NCBI GenBank assembly: GCA_022843025.1 | Contig: JALHOL010000001.1 | Location: 434,001 to 498,000 of the forward strand | From: Paracoccaceae bacterium | GTDB lineage: Bacteria; Pseudomonadota; Alphaproteobacteria; Rhodobacterales; Rhodobacteraceae | Direction of reading: 5' to 3' | Length of the DNA stretch: 64,000 nucleotides | Part shown: in pieces, positions 23,706 to 33,109 of the stretch | How positions within the stretch are numbered: the stretch's first letter is position 1 | How the letters are laid out: every line of letters begins with the position of its first letter | Notes under the pieces: generated by a model | The model's database searches: none | What the model saw: only the letters and a program-made list of their open reading frames with translations | Told to the model about the DNA's origin: nothing | Position numbers and translations under genes: made by a program

Positions 23706-24632
23706 ATGGGCAGTAGCACCGACGGGTCTAATGCGGCGCAAAGCGCGCAGGGATCGACCCATGATGACGGATCAGAGCGCGCAAAGCGCGGCTTTTTCGG
23801 GCGGATATTGACCGCCTTTTCGTCTTCGGCAGATACGGGCGGGTCAGGTGGCAGCGATGCCGCATCAAACGTGCAGCCCGTGGCGGGGCCGGGGGGTGGA
23901 TTGCCGGGGATCGGCAATTTGCGCAGGCTGCGCGTCGATGACGTGGCCGTGCCCAAGGTCGAAATCGTGGCCGTGCCGCTGGATATCGGCAAGGATGACC
24001 TGGTCGAGGTGTTCCGCGAGCACGGTTTCAGCCGGGTGCCTGTATACAAGGGAACGCTGGATCATCCGCAGGGATTGGTGCTGCTGAAGGATTTGGCCTT
24101 GCAGCACGGGTTCGGGGCGGCGGGGCGGTTTTCTTTGAAGAAACTGCTGCGTCCGGTGCTGTATGCGCCCCCGTCCATGCCCATCGGCGTGCTGTTGCAG
24201 AAGATGCAGCGCGAGCGGGTACATATGGCGCTGGTGATCGATGAATATGGCGGGGTGGATGGTCTGGTGACCATCGAGGACCTGATCGAGACCGTGATCG
24301 GCGAGATCGAGGATGAGCATGACGAGGAGGAGGGCGCGCTCTGGAAGGAAGAGCGTCCCGGTGTCTTTGTCGCCATGGCCAATACGCCGCTGGAAGAGAT
24401 TGAAAGCGCGACCGGGTTGCAGCTACGCCATGACGAGGATGACGAAGAGATCGATACCCTTGGTGGGATCGTCTTTCTGCGTACCGGGCGGGTGCCGCTG
24501 CGGGGCGAGATCGTGCCGCATGAAAGCGGGGCGGAGTTCGAGGTGATCGACGCCGATCCGCGCCGGATCAAGCGGGTGCGAATCCGCCTGCCGGAGGTTG
24601 TCGCCCAGCAAGAGAAGGTGGCCGTCGGGTGA
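23706..24632 (+). CDS. corC: CorC/YbeX-type CBS-domain protein
   Basis: A 308-residue cytoplasmic protein. A low-complexity Ser/Gly N-terminus (about 1-70) precedes two CBS domains (about 75-190, with VALPLD-like and VIDEYGGVDGLVTIEDLIE). A C-terminal CorC_HlyC domain (about 220-300) follows with TLGGIVFLRTGRVPLRGE. It lacks the DUF21 membrane domain, as YbeX does. The family is linked to Mg2+/Co2+ efflux and ribosome maturation. The stop overlaps the lnt start (GTGA). The ATG at 23706 is preceded by GAAGGACAG. Confidence 0.91.
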   Translation: MGSSTDGSNAAQSAQGSTHDDGSERAKRGFFGRILTAFSSSADTGGSGGSDAASNVQPVAGPGGGLPGIGNLRRLRVDDVAVPKVEIVAVPLDIGKDDLVEVFREHGFSRVPVYKGTLDHPQGLVLLKDLALQHGFGAAGRFSLKKLLRPVLYAPPSMPIGVLLQKMQRERVHMALVIDEYGGVDGLVTIEDLIETVIGEIEDEHDEEEGALWKEERPGVFVAMANTPLEEIESATGLQLRHDEDDEEIDTLGGIVFLRTGRVPLRGEIVPHESGAEFEVIDADPRRIKRVRIRLPEVVAQQEKVAVG

Positions 24633-26119
24633 TCAGGGCGCTGTGCCGCAAGGCCGTGGCGGGCTGGCCCGGCGCGCGCCCTGTGGCCGGCATGGCCCTT
24701 GTGGGCGCGGTGATGGCAACCGGGCAGGCGCCGCTGGGGTGGTGGTGGTTGTCGCTGCCGGCGCTGGCTTTATTCCTGCATTTGCTGGCTACTGCACCGC
24801 GTGGGCGGGCATGGCTGGCCTGGTTCGGAGGCGCGGGCTATTTCGCAGCGGCGCTGGCCTGGATTGTGGAGCCATTCCTGATCGCGCCCGAGATACATGG
24901 CTGGATGGCGCCTTTCGCGGTGGTGTTCCTGTCCTTTGGGTTGGCGCTGTTCTGGATGGTGGCATCGCTGGCGGCGCGGGGGCGGTTTCCGCTGATCGGT
25001 CTGGCGCTGGGGCTGACACTGGTGGAACTGGCGCGCGGCTATGTGCTGACGGGGTTTCCCTGGGCGATGATCGGCCATGTCTGGATTGGTCATGCGCCCG
25101 CGCAGCTGGCGGCGCTGATCGGGCCATCCGGGCTGACGCTGTTCACATTGCTCGCGGCGGCGCTGCTTGCACAGTTGCGGGCGGTTTCGGTCGGGTTGGG
25201 ACTGGCGCTGGTGGCGGCGGGGTTTGGTTTCGGGCTGTGGCGCGACGCGCAGCCCGAGCCTGCGCCGCGCATGGCGATGCTGCGGCTGGTGCAGCCCAAT
25301 GCCGAGCAGGGGTTGAAATGGGATCCCGATCAGGCGCGGCTGTTCTTTGACCGGCAATTGTCCTTTACCGCCGCCGGGTCGCGGCCCGATCTGGTGATCT
25401 GGCCGGAAACGGCGGTGCCTTATCTGCTGGAGGAAAACCCCGTAGTGGGCGAACTGATCGCCGAAGCCGGGCGGGGCAGCCCGGTTGCAGTGGGCGTGCA
25501 GCGGGTAAAGGGGCGGCAGTTCTGGAACAGCCTTGCCGTGATCGGGCCCGGCGGGCGGGTGACGGCCAATTACGACAAGCATCATCTGGTGCCATTTGGC
25601 GAGTACATCCCTTTTGGCGACGTGCTGTATGACTGGCTGGGGCTGGTGGCCTTTGCGGCGCGGCAGGGGAATGGCTATTCGCCCGGTCCTGGCCCTGTGG
25701 TGCTGGATCTGGGCGGGAATTTGGGCAAGGCGCTGCCGCTGATCTGTTATGAGGCGATCTTTCCCCAAGACCTGCGCGCCGCGCCGGAACGGGCGGCCTG
25801 GATATTGCAGATCACCAATGACGCATGGTTCGGCACGTGGTCGGGGCCGTTCCAGCATCTGGCGCAGGCGCAGTTGCGGGCGATCGAGCAGGGGCTGCCT
25901 TTGGTGCGGGTGGCCAATACCGGGGTGACGGCGGTGATCAATGCGCGGGGGCGGATCGTGGGCAGCCTGCCAATGGGAGAGGCGGGATATCTGGATGCGC
26001 GCCTACCCGGGGCCTTGCCTGCCACACCCTATGCCCGCTGGGGCGAGGGGCCGGTTCTGCTGTTGCTGTTGGGTCTTGCCCTTGGGTTGTGGGCCGCCGC
26101 GCGGCGGAGACCTGCCTGA
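24629..26119 (+). CDS. lnt: Apolipoprotein N-acyltransferase
   Basis: Lnt (EC 2.3.1.269) adds the third acyl chain to lipoproteins at the periplasmic face of the inner membrane. The 496-residue protein has five to six N-terminal membrane segments, a nitrilase-like catalytic domain (about 215-460) and a final membrane segment. The catalytic triad is visible: Glu in IWPETAVPY, Lys in NYDKHHLVPFGEY and Cys in LICYEAIFP. Start is GTG, overlapping the corC stop by four bases. Confidence 0.95.
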   Translation: MIRALCRKAVAGWPGARPVAGMALVGAVMATGQAPLGWWWLSLPALALFLHLLATAPRGRAWLAWFGGAGYFAAALAWIVEPFLIAPEIHGWMAPFAVVFLSFGLALFWMVASLAARGRFPLIGLALGLTLVELARGYVLTGFPWAMIGHVWIGHAPAQLAALIGPSGLTLFTLLAAALLAQLRAVSVGLGLALVAAGFGFGLWRDAQPEPAPRMAMLRLVQPNAEQGLKWDPDQARLFFDRQLSFTAAGSRPDLVIWPETAVPYLLEENPVVGELIAEAGRGSPVAVGVQRVKGRQFWNSLAVIGPGGRVTANYDKHHLVPFGEYIPFGDVLYDWLGLVAFAARQGNGYSPGPGPVVLDLGGNLGKALPLICYEAIFPQDLRAAPERAAWILQITNDAWFGTWSGPFQHLAQAQLRAIEQGLPLVRVANTGVTAVINARGRIVGSLPMGEAGYLDARLPGALPATPYARWGEGPVLLLLLGLALGLWAAARRRPA

Positions 26120-26171
26120 CGTGGACATCTGCTTGACGTGGGCAGGGGCGGGGTCTAGTGAGGCGACTTAA

Positions 26172-26217
26172 CCGCTACAACGGCTTCCTGGCGTGGCGGG
26201 GATCACCCAATGGAGCA
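26172..26217 (+). promoter_or_regulatory. SAM/SAH riboswitch in the metK leader
   Basis: CCGCTAC (26172-26178) pairs with GTGGCGG (26193-26199) around the loop AACGGCTTCCTGGC. The loop CUUCC/GCUUCC can form a pseudoknot with GGAGC at 26212-26216, which is the metK ribosome binding site. The core AACGGCUUCCUGGCG and the 3' UGGAGCA match the SAM/SAH riboswitch known from Rhodobacterales metK leaders. SAM binding should hide the Shine-Dalgarno sequence and shut off translation. Confidence 0.92.
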
Positions 26218-26223
26218 CTTCCC

Positions 26224-27393
26224 ATGACCCGTAAGAACTATGTGTTTACCTCCGAGTCCGTGTCGGAGGGGCATCCCGACAAGGTGTGCGACCGCATTTC
26301 CGATGCCGTCCTTGATGCTTTCCTTTCGGAAGAGCCCAATGCCCGTGTAGCCTGTGAAACCTTTGCCACGACCAATACGGTTGTCGTGGGCGGGGAAGTG
26401 GGGCTGTCCACCGAGGCGGCCACCAAGGCCATGCTTGGCCGTGTCGAAGCCATCGTGCGCGATTGCGTGAAGGACATCGGCTATGAGCAGGACAAGTTCC
26501 ACTGGAACACCCTGAAGGTGCATAACTTCCTGCATGAACAATCGGCCCATATCGCCCAAGGCGTGGACCGGGATGGTGCAGGCGATCAGGGCATCATGTT
26601 CGGCTATGCCTGCCGCGAAACGCCGGAACTGATGCCGGCGCCGATCCAGTATTCCCACGCAATCCTGCGCCGTCTGGCCGAGGTGCGGAAATCGGGGCAA
26701 GAACCGACGCTGGGGCCGGATGCCAAGTCGCAGTTGTCGCTGCGCTATGAAGATGGCAAGCCGGTCGAGGTGACGTCGATCGTGCTGTCGACCCAGCATC
26801 TGGATGAGGCGCAAACGAGCGACGACATCCGCGCGATTGTTGAGCCCTATATCCGTGAGATCCTGCCGAATGGCTGGATCACCGGGAAAACCGAATGGTG
26901 GGTCAACCCGACGGGCAAGTTCGTGATCGGTGGCCCCGATGGCGATGCGGGCCTGACCGGGCGCAAGATCATCGTGGATACGTATGGTGGCGCGGCCCCG
27001 CATGGCGGCGGCGCGTTTTCGGGCAAGGACCCCACCAAGGTGGACCGGTCTGCCGCCTATGCCGCGCGCTATCTGGCCAAGAACGTGGTCGCTGCCGGGC
27101 TGGCGGATCGCTGCACCTTGCAGGTGTCCTATGCCATCGGGGTGGCGAAGCCGCTGTCGATCTATGTCGATACGCATGGCACCGGTGTGGTGGAGGCGGA
27201 CGTCATCGAACGCGCCGTGGCCGAATGCATGGACCTGACGCCGCGCGGCATCCGCACGCATCTGGGCCTGAACAAGCCGATCTATGCGCGCACCTCGGCC
27301 TATGGCCATTTCGGGCGCGATGCGACGGCGGATGGCGGGTTCAGCTGGGAAAAGACCGATCTGGTCGAGGCGCTGAAATCTGCGGTGAAGTAA
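26224..27393 (+). CDS. metK: S-adenosylmethionine synthase
   Basis: MetK (EC 2.5.1.6) makes SAM from methionine and ATP. The 389-residue protein shows [20 protein letters not shown] at the N-terminus, [12 protein letters not shown] (the ATP-binding hexapeptide region) and [19 protein letters not shown] with catalytic lysines. The ATG at 26224 lies eight bases after GGAGC, which is part of the riboswitch pseudoknot. The gene is followed by an intrinsic terminator, so it is probably monocistronic and fed back by its own product. Confidence 0.97.
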   Translation: MTRKNYVFTSESVSEGHPDKVCDRISDAVLDAFLSEEPNARVACETFATTNTVVVGGEVGLSTEAATKAMLGRVEAIVRDCVKDIGYEQDKFHWNTLKVHNFLHEQSAHIAQGVDRDGAGDQGIMFGYACRETPELMPAPIQYSHAILRRLAEVRKSGQEPTLGPDAKSQLSLRYEDGKPVEVTSIVLSTQHLDEAQTSDDIRAIVEPYIREILPNGWITGKTEWWVNPTGKFVIGGPDGDAGLTGRKIIVDTYGGAAPHGGGAFSGKDPTKVDRSAAYAARYLAKNVVAAGLADRCTLQVSYAIGVAKPLSIYVDTHGTGVVEADVIERAVAECMDLTPRGIRTHLGLNKPIYARTSAYGHFGRDATADGGFSWEKTDLVEALKSAVK

Positions 27394-27417
27394 GGGCGTC
27401 GGGTTTTCGTTAGGGGC

Positions 27418-27449
27418 GGGCGCAGGGGGCAACCCTTGCGCCCGTTTCG
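27418..27449 (+). terminator. Terminator between metK and the convergent hydrolase gene
   Basis: GGGCGCAGGG and CCCTTGCGCCC form a long stem followed by GTTTCGTTT. It sits between two convergent genes and would serve metK. Confidence 0.78.
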
Positions 27450-27455
27450 TTTAGG

Positions 27456-28523
27456 TCAGTCGAGGCTGGCTTCGATCTGGGCAGCGAGTTCCCAGAGATC
27501 GGCCGATTCGCCGTTGGCCAGCAGGATGACAGTGACGCCACTGGTCAGGTTGCGTTGGTAGAGGGTGGAGGTGCCCATCCAACTGCCGGTATGGGCGGCA
27601 TAGTCGCTTTCCCCGTCGTTGGAGATGCCCCAGCCGTAGCCATAGCCTTCGCCGCTGTCGTCCTGGATGGGGCTGCCATCGTCAAAGGTGCCATTGGTGA
27701 ACAGGGCGGTGGTTTCGGATAGGTAGCGGTCGTCCCAGAAACCCTGTTCATAGCGCGCAAGGTCGCGCAGGGTGCTGAACACATTGCCGTCGCCTTGGGC
27801 GATGTTCGGCTCGACGCTGGGTTCGAAATCGCCGCCGGTCCCGTCATAGCCGGTGACACGGCGGTCTTCGTCGATGGGGTCGGGCAGGGCGGTATCGGCC
27901 ATGCCGGATGCATCCCAGATGCGGGTTTGCAGGACGGAGGCGAGGTCGTCGGCCTCATCCGCGGCGGCGACGAGGCTGCCCAGGGCGAGGTAACCGCTGT
28001 TGGAATAGTCGTATTGTGCGCCGGGGTCGTGATCGAGGTCTTGTTCGGCCAGCCATGCCAGCACTTCGGCATTGGAGGTGTCAGGGCTGTAATCGTCCCA
28101 TGACAGGTAATCGGTCAGGCCAGACAGGTGATGGACCAGATCGCCCACGGTCAGGGGGCGGGGGCTGTCGATACCCGCGAGTTCGGGCAGCAGGTCGGCG
28201 ATGGGGGTGTCTTCATCATAAAGACCGTCTTCGATCTGCATGCGGGCGGCGAGGGCGGTCATCTGTTTTGAGACTGAGGCGAGGTCGAAGATGCTGTCGG
28301 GGGTGACGGGGGTTTCATCGTCGATGTCGGCAAGGCCGTAGCCAGCGATATGCAGGGGTTTGCCCTGCCGGGTGACCACAACGCCAAGGCCAGGGGTGGT
28401 GTCGCCGATGAAATCTTCGACCAGAACGTCAATGGCGGGGAGGGTGGGGTCGGCGGCTTGGGCCGGGTAAGTCAGCGCGGTGAGGATGAGAAGCGCGGCG
28501 GGGCAGGCGAGACGGGGGAACAT
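27456..28523 (-). CDS. Exported serine hydrolase, class C beta-lactamase/DD-peptidase fold
   Basis: A 355-residue exported protein. The signal peptide ends near TYPAQA (residue 23). The catalytic motifs of the Beta-lactamase (PF00144) fold are present: SxxK as SVSK in FDLASVSKQM, YxN as YSN in YDYSNSGY, and HTG (in place of KTG) in AAHTGSWMG. Such proteins include esterases, D-aminopeptidases and DD-carboxypeptidases, so antibiotic hydrolysis cannot be inferred. The protein is strongly acidic (many Asp). Its start has GAGGTACC upstream. No operon partner is visible. Confidence 0.86.
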   Translation of the reverse strand: MFPRLACPAALLILTALTYPAQAADPTLPAIDVLVEDFIGDTTPGLGVVVTRQGKPLHIAGYGLADIDDETPVTPDSIFDLASVSKQMTALAARMQIEDGLYDEDTPIADLLPELAGIDSPRPLTVGDLVHHLSGLTDYLSWDDYSPDTSNAEVLAWLAEQDLDHDPGAQYDYSNSGYLALGSLVAAADEADDLASVLQTRIWDASGMADTALPDPIDEDRRVTGYDGTGGDFEPSVEPNIAQGDGNVFSTLRDLARYEQGFWDDRYLSETTALFTNGTFDDGSPIQDDSGEGYGYGWGISNDGESDYAAHTGSWMGTSTLYQRNLTSGVTVILLANGESADLWELAAQIEASLD

Positions 28524-28679
28524 TGGTACCTCAGGCTATGAAACGGGCGCAGGATGGGCGTTCGCGGGGGCAGAGGTAAGGGGTGGTGGCGGGGCGCGTG
28601 GGCCTGTGCGAGGGTGGGGGAGTTGGGGAATGGATGAGGGGTTGGACGCAATGACGATGCAGCGGCAGGAGCGGGTCTG

Positions 28680-29120
28680 ATGGGGGTTGGTGCACCGCCC
28701 GAGCCTTGGGCCATGGGGATGGCCGAAATGATGGTCACGGATTACGCCGCGTCCTATGCCTTTTGGACCGGGGTGTTGGGCTTTGGCCTGGCCTTTGAAC
28801 GACCCGCGCAGAAGCTTGCCTGTCTGGCCCATCCCGATGGGGCGCAGGTGATGATCTATCAGCGCGACGGCGATTGGGAAACCGGGCCGATGGAGGCCCC
28901 CTTTGGCCGGGGGCTGGTGGTGCAGGTCTATGTGCGCGATGCGCGGGACGCTGAGGCAAAGGCGCGCGGTGCGGGGGTGCCGTTTTATGTGGAGCCGCGC
29001 GAGAAGTGGCGCGATTGGGGCGACCGGATGGGCGGGCAACAGGAGTTTCTGGTGCAAGACCCGGATGGCTATCTGGTGATGGTGGCCCAGCGGATCGGCG
29101 AGCGGCCGTTGGAGGACTGA
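28680..29120 (+). CDS. VOC-family protein (glyoxalase/bleomycin-resistance fold)
   Basis: A 146-residue single VOC module with two beta-alpha-beta-beta-beta repeats (MAEMMVTDYAASYAFWTGVL and FLVQDPDGYLVMVAQR). The usual metal-binding His at the start of the first strand is replaced by Glu/Met, and only the final strand looks canonical, so a glyoxalase reaction is doubtful. Binding of a hydrophobic or aromatic ligand, as in bleomycin-resistance proteins, is possible. The gene ends 63 bases before trmB; co-transcription is likely. Confidence 0.82.
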   Translation: MGVGAPPEPWAMGMAEMMVTDYAASYAFWTGVLGFGLAFERPAQKLACLAHPDGAQVMIYQRDGDWETGPMEAPFGRGLVVQVYVRDARDAEAKARGAGVPFYVEPREKWRDWGDRMGGQQEFLVQDPDGYLVMVAQRIGERPLED

Positions 29121-29183
29121 GCCCTCGCAGGCTTGACCTTGGGGCGCGGGGGCGGATAGGTCGCGCGCAATCCAAAGGGACAG

Positions 29184-29894
29184 ATGATGACCGAAACGCC
29201 CGAAAGCACCGCGCCGCGCCGCAATTTCTATGGCCGTGTGCATGGCAAGACGCTGCGCACCAGCCAGAAAACCTATCTGGCCGAGGATCTGGGCAAGCTG
29301 TCGCTGCCGGGGGTGACGGTCGAGGACAACCCCGCCCGCGCGCCGATCGATCCGGTGGCGCTGTTCGGGGGGAGGCCTGTTTGGCTGGAGGTGGGGTTCG
29401 GCGGCGGCGAGCATCTGGTGCATATGGCCGCGCGATACCCGGACATCGGGATCATCGGATGTGAGCCGTTCGTGAACGGGATTGCGATGCTGCTGGGCAA
29501 GATACGGGCGGCGGGGGTGACCAATCTGATGATCCATCCCGGCGATGTGCGCGATCTGTTTGACGTGCTGCCTGCCGCTTCGGTGGCGAAGTGCTTCCTG
29601 AATTATCCCGACCCCTGGCCCAAGGCGCGGCACCATCGGCGGCGGTTCGTGACGCCGGGCTATCTGGCGTTGCTGGCGCGTGTGATGATCCCAGGGTCGG
29701 AATTCCGGGTGGCGACGGACATACCCGATTACGTGCGCCAGACGCTGGAAGAGGTGCCTGTCGCGGGGTTTGATCTGATCGCGCAGGCCGGGCCGGGCGG
29801 GGCGTGGGACGACTGGATTTCAACCCGCTATGAACAAAAGGCGCTGCGCGAGGGGCGCGCGCCGCATTACCTGACCTTCCGTCGGCAGGGCTGA
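29184..29894 (+). CDS. trmB: tRNA (guanine-N7-)-methyltransferase
   Basis: TrmB (EC 2.1.1.33) makes m7G46 in tRNA variable loops using SAM. The 236-residue protein has the SAM-binding motif LEVGFGGGEHLVHMAARYP and the TrmB signature NYPDPWPKARHHRRRF. The C-terminal TxYE-like region is seen as STRYEQKAL. AAGGGACAG precedes the start. Its stop codon directly abuts the stop of the convergent metallo-hydrolase gene, with no intergenic base. Confidence 0.95.
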   Translation: MMTETPESTAPRRNFYGRVHGKTLRTSQKTYLAEDLGKLSLPGVTVEDNPARAPIDPVALFGGRPVWLEVGFGGGEHLVHMAARYPDIGIIGCEPFVNGIAMLLGKIRAAGVTNLMIHPGDVRDLFDVLPAASVAKCFLNYPDPWPKARHHRRRFVTPGYLALLARVMIPGSEFRVATDIPDYVRQTLEEVPVAGFDLIAQAGPGGAWDDWISTRYEQKALREGRAPHYLTFRRQG

Positions 29895-30959
29895 TCAGAT
29901 TTGCGGAATCGCCCATGCCTCGCCGGGGGCGAGGGGGCGGAAGCGGTCGGACGACAAGCCGCGCTGGGCGAGTGCCGCTGCCAGTTCGCGAGGCGGGGCT
30001 TCGCGGCTCTCATTCGTGAGCTGGAAGGTGCCCCAATGGTGGCCCACGGCATGGGCCGCACCAGAGAGCAGGAACCCCTCCACCGCCTCGGCTGGGTCCT
30101 GATGCTGATCGCGCATGAACCAGCGGGGTTCATAGGCCCCTACAGGCAGGATCGCGGCGCGGATAGGGCCATGCTTTTCCGGGATATGGCGGTAGGGTCG
30201 ACCCTGATCAAAGCCGGTGTCACCGATATGGTGGATGCGGCCTACAGGAGTGTCGATCACGAAGGCCGCCCACAGAGCCATGGACCGGTCACGCGTGCCG
30301 CGCGCAGACCAGTGGTGGCAGGGTTCGAAATGAACGGTGGCCGGGCCGATGCGGGCGGTGTCGCCCCAGTTCCCGGTCTGCACGCGCATGTCGGGCACCG
30401 CGTCGCGGATGATTGCGTCATTGCCCAAAGGCGTAATCACCAAGGGGTCATGCGCGGCCTTGAGCCGAGCCAGCGTTTCAAGGTCGAGGTGATCGTAGTG
30501 GTTGTGGCTCAGCAGGACCGCGTCGATCCGGGGCAGGTGTTCAAAGCGGATGCCGGGAACGGTGGCGCGTTTCGGCCCCGCAAAGGAAAACGGGCTGGCG
30601 CGCAGCGACCAGACCGGATCCGTCAGCAGGTTCAGCCCCGCCACCTGCACCAGCAGCGTGGCATGACCGACCATGGTGATGGTCATGTCATCCACTTTGG
30701 GAGTGGGTTTGTTGGGTGTGATCGCGATGCCTTCGGGCCATGGCGTGCGTCCGCCGCCCGCCTGCCATTTCAACACGTCGCCAAACCCTTTGGGCGCGGC
30801 GCCGCCGGGGTTGAAGAAGCGCGTGCCGTCAAAGTTATGGGCGGGCGGGCCGGAGTAATAGCGGTTGCGGGCAGGGCTCAAGGCGAAGGCTCCGGTCGCG
30901 GCAAGGGCCCCGCCAAGGGCGAGCAGGGCGCTGCGTTTGAAAAAGCTGCGTCGGTTCAT
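29895..30959 (-). CDS. Tat-exported MBL-fold metallo-hydrolase (NAPE-PLD/UlaG-like)
   Basis: A 354-residue protein. The N-terminus [17 protein letters not shown] is a twin-arginine signal. The beta-lactamase-like metal motif HxHxDH is seen as SHNHYDHLD, with further histidines in [16 protein letters not shown] and VGHHWGTF. The fold and length resemble NAPE-phospholipase D-type hydrolases of the periplasm. Substrate is unknown; a phosphodiester or phospholipid is plausible for the family. It is convergent with trmB with zero spacing. Confidence 0.85.
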   Translation of the reverse strand: MNRRSFFKRSALLALGGALAATGAFALSPARNRYYSGPPAHNFDGTRFFNPGGAAPKGFGDVLKWQAGGGRTPWPEGIAITPNKPTPKVDDMTITMVGHATLLVQVAGLNLLTDPVWSLRASPFSFAGPKRATVPGIRFEHLPRIDAVLLSHNHYDHLDLETLARLKAAHDPLVITPLGNDAIIRDAVPDMRVQTGNWGDTARIGPATVHFEPCHHWSARGTRDRSMALWAAFVIDTPVGRIHHIGDTGFDQGRPYRHIPEKHGPIRAAILPVGAYEPRWFMRDQHQDPAEAVEGFLLSGAAHAVGHHWGTFQLTNESREAPPRELAAALAQRGLSSDRFRPLAPGEAWAIPQI

Positions 30960-31074
30960 CTTTCGGATATGCGCCGCGCTGCGGCAGGTTCAAGCCTTTT
31001 GCGGCGGAAAGCGGGGCATGGACCGGCCCCTGCGCTTGCGCTATCAGGCGTGCCGATGCCTCAGGGAGAAGACC

Positions 31075-32421
31075 ATGTCCGGCCACGGCGAAGCGCAACC
31101 CATGACCGCCCACAAGTCAGGCCCGCTGAAGGGCCGGGCCGAAGTGCCGGGGGATAAATCCATCAGCCACCGCGCGCTGATCTTTGGCGCGATGGCGGTG
31201 GGCGAGACGCGGGTGACCGGCCTTCTGGAAGGGCAGGACGTGCTGGACACGGCCAAGGCGATGCGGGCCTTCGGGGCCGAGGTGACGCGGCACGGGCAAG
31301 GCGAATGGTCGGTGCATGGCGTGGGTGTGGGCGGGTTCCGCGAACCTGCGGATGTGATCGACTGCGGCAACAGCGGCACGGGTGTGCGGCTGATCATGGG
31401 GACCATGGCCACCAGCGCGATCACGGCGACCTTCACGGGGGATGCCAGCCTTCGCAAGCGGCCGATGGGGCGGGTGACCGATCCGCTGAGCCTGTTCGGG
31501 ACGCGCGCCTATGGGCGGCAGGGTGGGCGGCTGCCGATGACGGTGGTCGGCGCGGCCAACCCGGTGCCGGTGCGCTATGCCCTGCCTGTCGCGTCGGCGC
31601 AGGTGAAATCGGCGGTGCTGCTGGCGGGGCTGAACGCGCCGGGGCAGACCGTGGTGATCGAACGGGAACCCACGCGGGACCATTCCGAGCGGATGCTGCT
31701 GGGCTTTGGCGCAGAATTGACGGTGGAGAAGACGGGCGAGGGCAATGTCATCACCCTGACCGGACGGCCGGAACTGCGGCCCCAGACTGTGGCCGTGCCG
31801 CGTGATCCTTCATCCGCGGCCTTTCCGGTGTGCGCGGCGTTGATCGTAGAAGGGTCTGACATCATGGTTCCCGGCGTCAGCCAGAACCTGACACGGAACG
31901 GGCTTTATCTGACGCTGGTCGAGATGGGGGCCGAGATCGAATTCCAGAACCCGCGCGAAGAAGGGGGCGAGCCGGTGGCCGACCTGCGCGTGCGGTTCAG
32001 CGGCGACATGCGGGGCTTCGAGGTGCCGGAAGAGCGCGCGCCCAGCATGATCGACGAGTATCCGATCCTGTCAGTGGTGGCGGCCTTTGCCACCGGTAAG
32101 ACGGTGATGCGCGGCGTCAGGGAATTGCGGGTCAAGGAAAGCGACCGGATCGATGCCATGGCGCGGGGGCTTGAGGCCTGTGGCGTGAAGGTCGAGGAAG
32201 ATGAGGACACGCTGATTGTGCACGGCATGGGCGCGGGCGGTGTGCCGGGCGGGGCGACCTGCGCCACGCATCTGGACCACAGAATCGCCATGAGTTTCCT
32301 CGTCTGCGGGATGGCGGCGAAGGCGGCGGTGTCGGTCGATGATGCGTCGCCCATCCTGACCTCATTCCCGATCTTCGAGGGATTGATGACGGGGCTGGGT
32401 GCTGCGCTGGAACGCGGGTAA
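31075..32421 (+). CDS. aroA: 5-enolpyruvylshikimate-3-phosphate synthase
   Basis: AroA (EC 2.5.1.19) is the sixth step of the shikimate pathway. The 448-residue protein has [13 protein letters not shown] (PEP/phosphate-binding Lys28), [14 protein letters not shown], and DEYPIL with the catalytic Asp. These segments follow the class II (CP4-like) pattern. The residue that is Ala in CP4 EPSPS (in GNAATG) is Gly101 here (GNSGTG), the usual glyphosate-sensitive form at that site. The ATG at 31075 follows CAGGGAGAAGACC. cmk and an SDR gene follow in the same direction. Confidence 0.95.
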   Translation: MSGHGEAQPMTAHKSGPLKGRAEVPGDKSISHRALIFGAMAVGETRVTGLLEGQDVLDTAKAMRAFGAEVTRHGQGEWSVHGVGVGGFREPADVIDCGNSGTGVRLIMGTMATSAITATFTGDASLRKRPMGRVTDPLSLFGTRAYGRQGGRLPMTVVGAANPVPVRYALPVASAQVKSAVLLAGLNAPGQTVVIEREPTRDHSERMLLGFGAELTVEKTGEGNVITLTGRPELRPQTVAVPRDPSSAAFPVCAALIVEGSDIMVPGVSQNLTRNGLYLTLVEMGAEIEFQNPREEGGEPVADLRVRFSGDMRGFEVPEERAPSMIDEYPILSVVAAFATGKTVMRGVRELRVKESDRIDAMARGLEACGVKVEEDEDTLIVHGMGAGGVPGGATCATHLDHRIAMSFLVCGMAAKAAVSVDDASPILTSFPIFEGLMTGLGAALERG

Positions 32422-32422
32422 C

Positions 32423-32506
32423 GATTTTTCTGCGAAAAATCAGGGGGCTGTCCGCCCCCTCGCCCCTGCGGGGCTCACCCCCGAGGGTATTTGGGCCAAG
32501 ATGAAG
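32423..32506 (+). repeat. Hairpin pair plus GC-rich repeat (copy 2) between aroA and cmk
   Basis: Two perfect hairpins abut right after the aroA stop: GATTTTTC-TGC-GAAAAATC (32423-32441) and AGGGGGC-TGTCC-GCCCCCT (32442-32460). Then comes CCCCTGCGGGG and the repeat body CACCCCCGAGGGTATTTGGGCCAAGATGAAGG, related to the copy at 23072-23118. The purine-rich tail AAGATGAAGGGG reaches the cmk start and provides its ribosome binding site. Confidence 0.7.
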
Positions 32507-32515
32507 GGGCTTGCG

Positions 32516-33109
32516 GTGATCTTCACGGTGGCGATTGACGGGCCGGCAGCGGCGGGCAAGGGCACGATCGGGCGGGCTGTGGCGGCGCGGTTCGGGTTTG
32601 CGCATCTGGATACAGGGCTGCTTTATCGGGCGGTGGGGGCCAAGGGCGGCGATCCCGTTGCGGCGGCGGAAGGGTTGATGCCAAGCGATCTGGCGCGGGA
32701 CGATCTGCGGTCGCTGGAGGCGGGGCAGGCGGCATCACGGGTGGCCGTGATCCCGCAAGTGCGCGCGGCGCTTGTGGAATTTCAGCGCCGCTTTGCCCGG
32801 GCCGAAGGGGGCGCGGTGCTGGATGGGCGCGATATCGGCACGGTGATCTGTCCGGAGGCAGAGGTGAAGCTTTATGTCACCGCCAGTGCCGAGGTGCGGG
32901 CGCATCGGCGGTGGCTGGAGGTGGGGGGCGATGAGGCCCGCGTTTTGGCCGAAGTGCAGGAGCGGGATGCGCGCGACATGGGGCGGGCGGATGCGCCGCT
33001 CAGGGCGGCGGTGGATGCTTTTGTGATGGATACCAGTGTGTTGTCGGTGGATGAGGCGGTGGCGCGGGCCATATCGCTTGTGGAACAAAAACTGGGAGAG
33101 CGGACATGA
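32516..33109 (+). CDS. cmk: Cytidylate kinase
   Basis: Cmk (EC 2.7.4.25) phosphorylates CMP and dCMP. The 197-residue protein starts [17 protein letters not shown], which holds the P-loop, followed by [11 protein letters not shown] and [14 protein letters not shown], both conserved in Cmk. GTG at 32516 was preferred because it gives the normal family N-terminus with AAGGGG six bases upstream; an in-frame ATG at 32501 lies within the upstream repeat and would add five residues. The stop overlaps the next start (ATGA). Confidence 0.93.
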   Translation: MIFTVAIDGPAAAGKGTIGRAVAARFGFAHLDTGLLYRAVGAKGGDPVAAAEGLMPSDLARDDLRSLEAGQAASRVAVIPQVRAALVEFQRRFARAEGGAVLDGRDIGTVICPEAEVKLYVTASAEVRAHRRWLEVGGDEARVLAEVQERDARDMGRADAPLRAAVDAFVMDTSVLSVDEAVARAISLVEQKLGERT

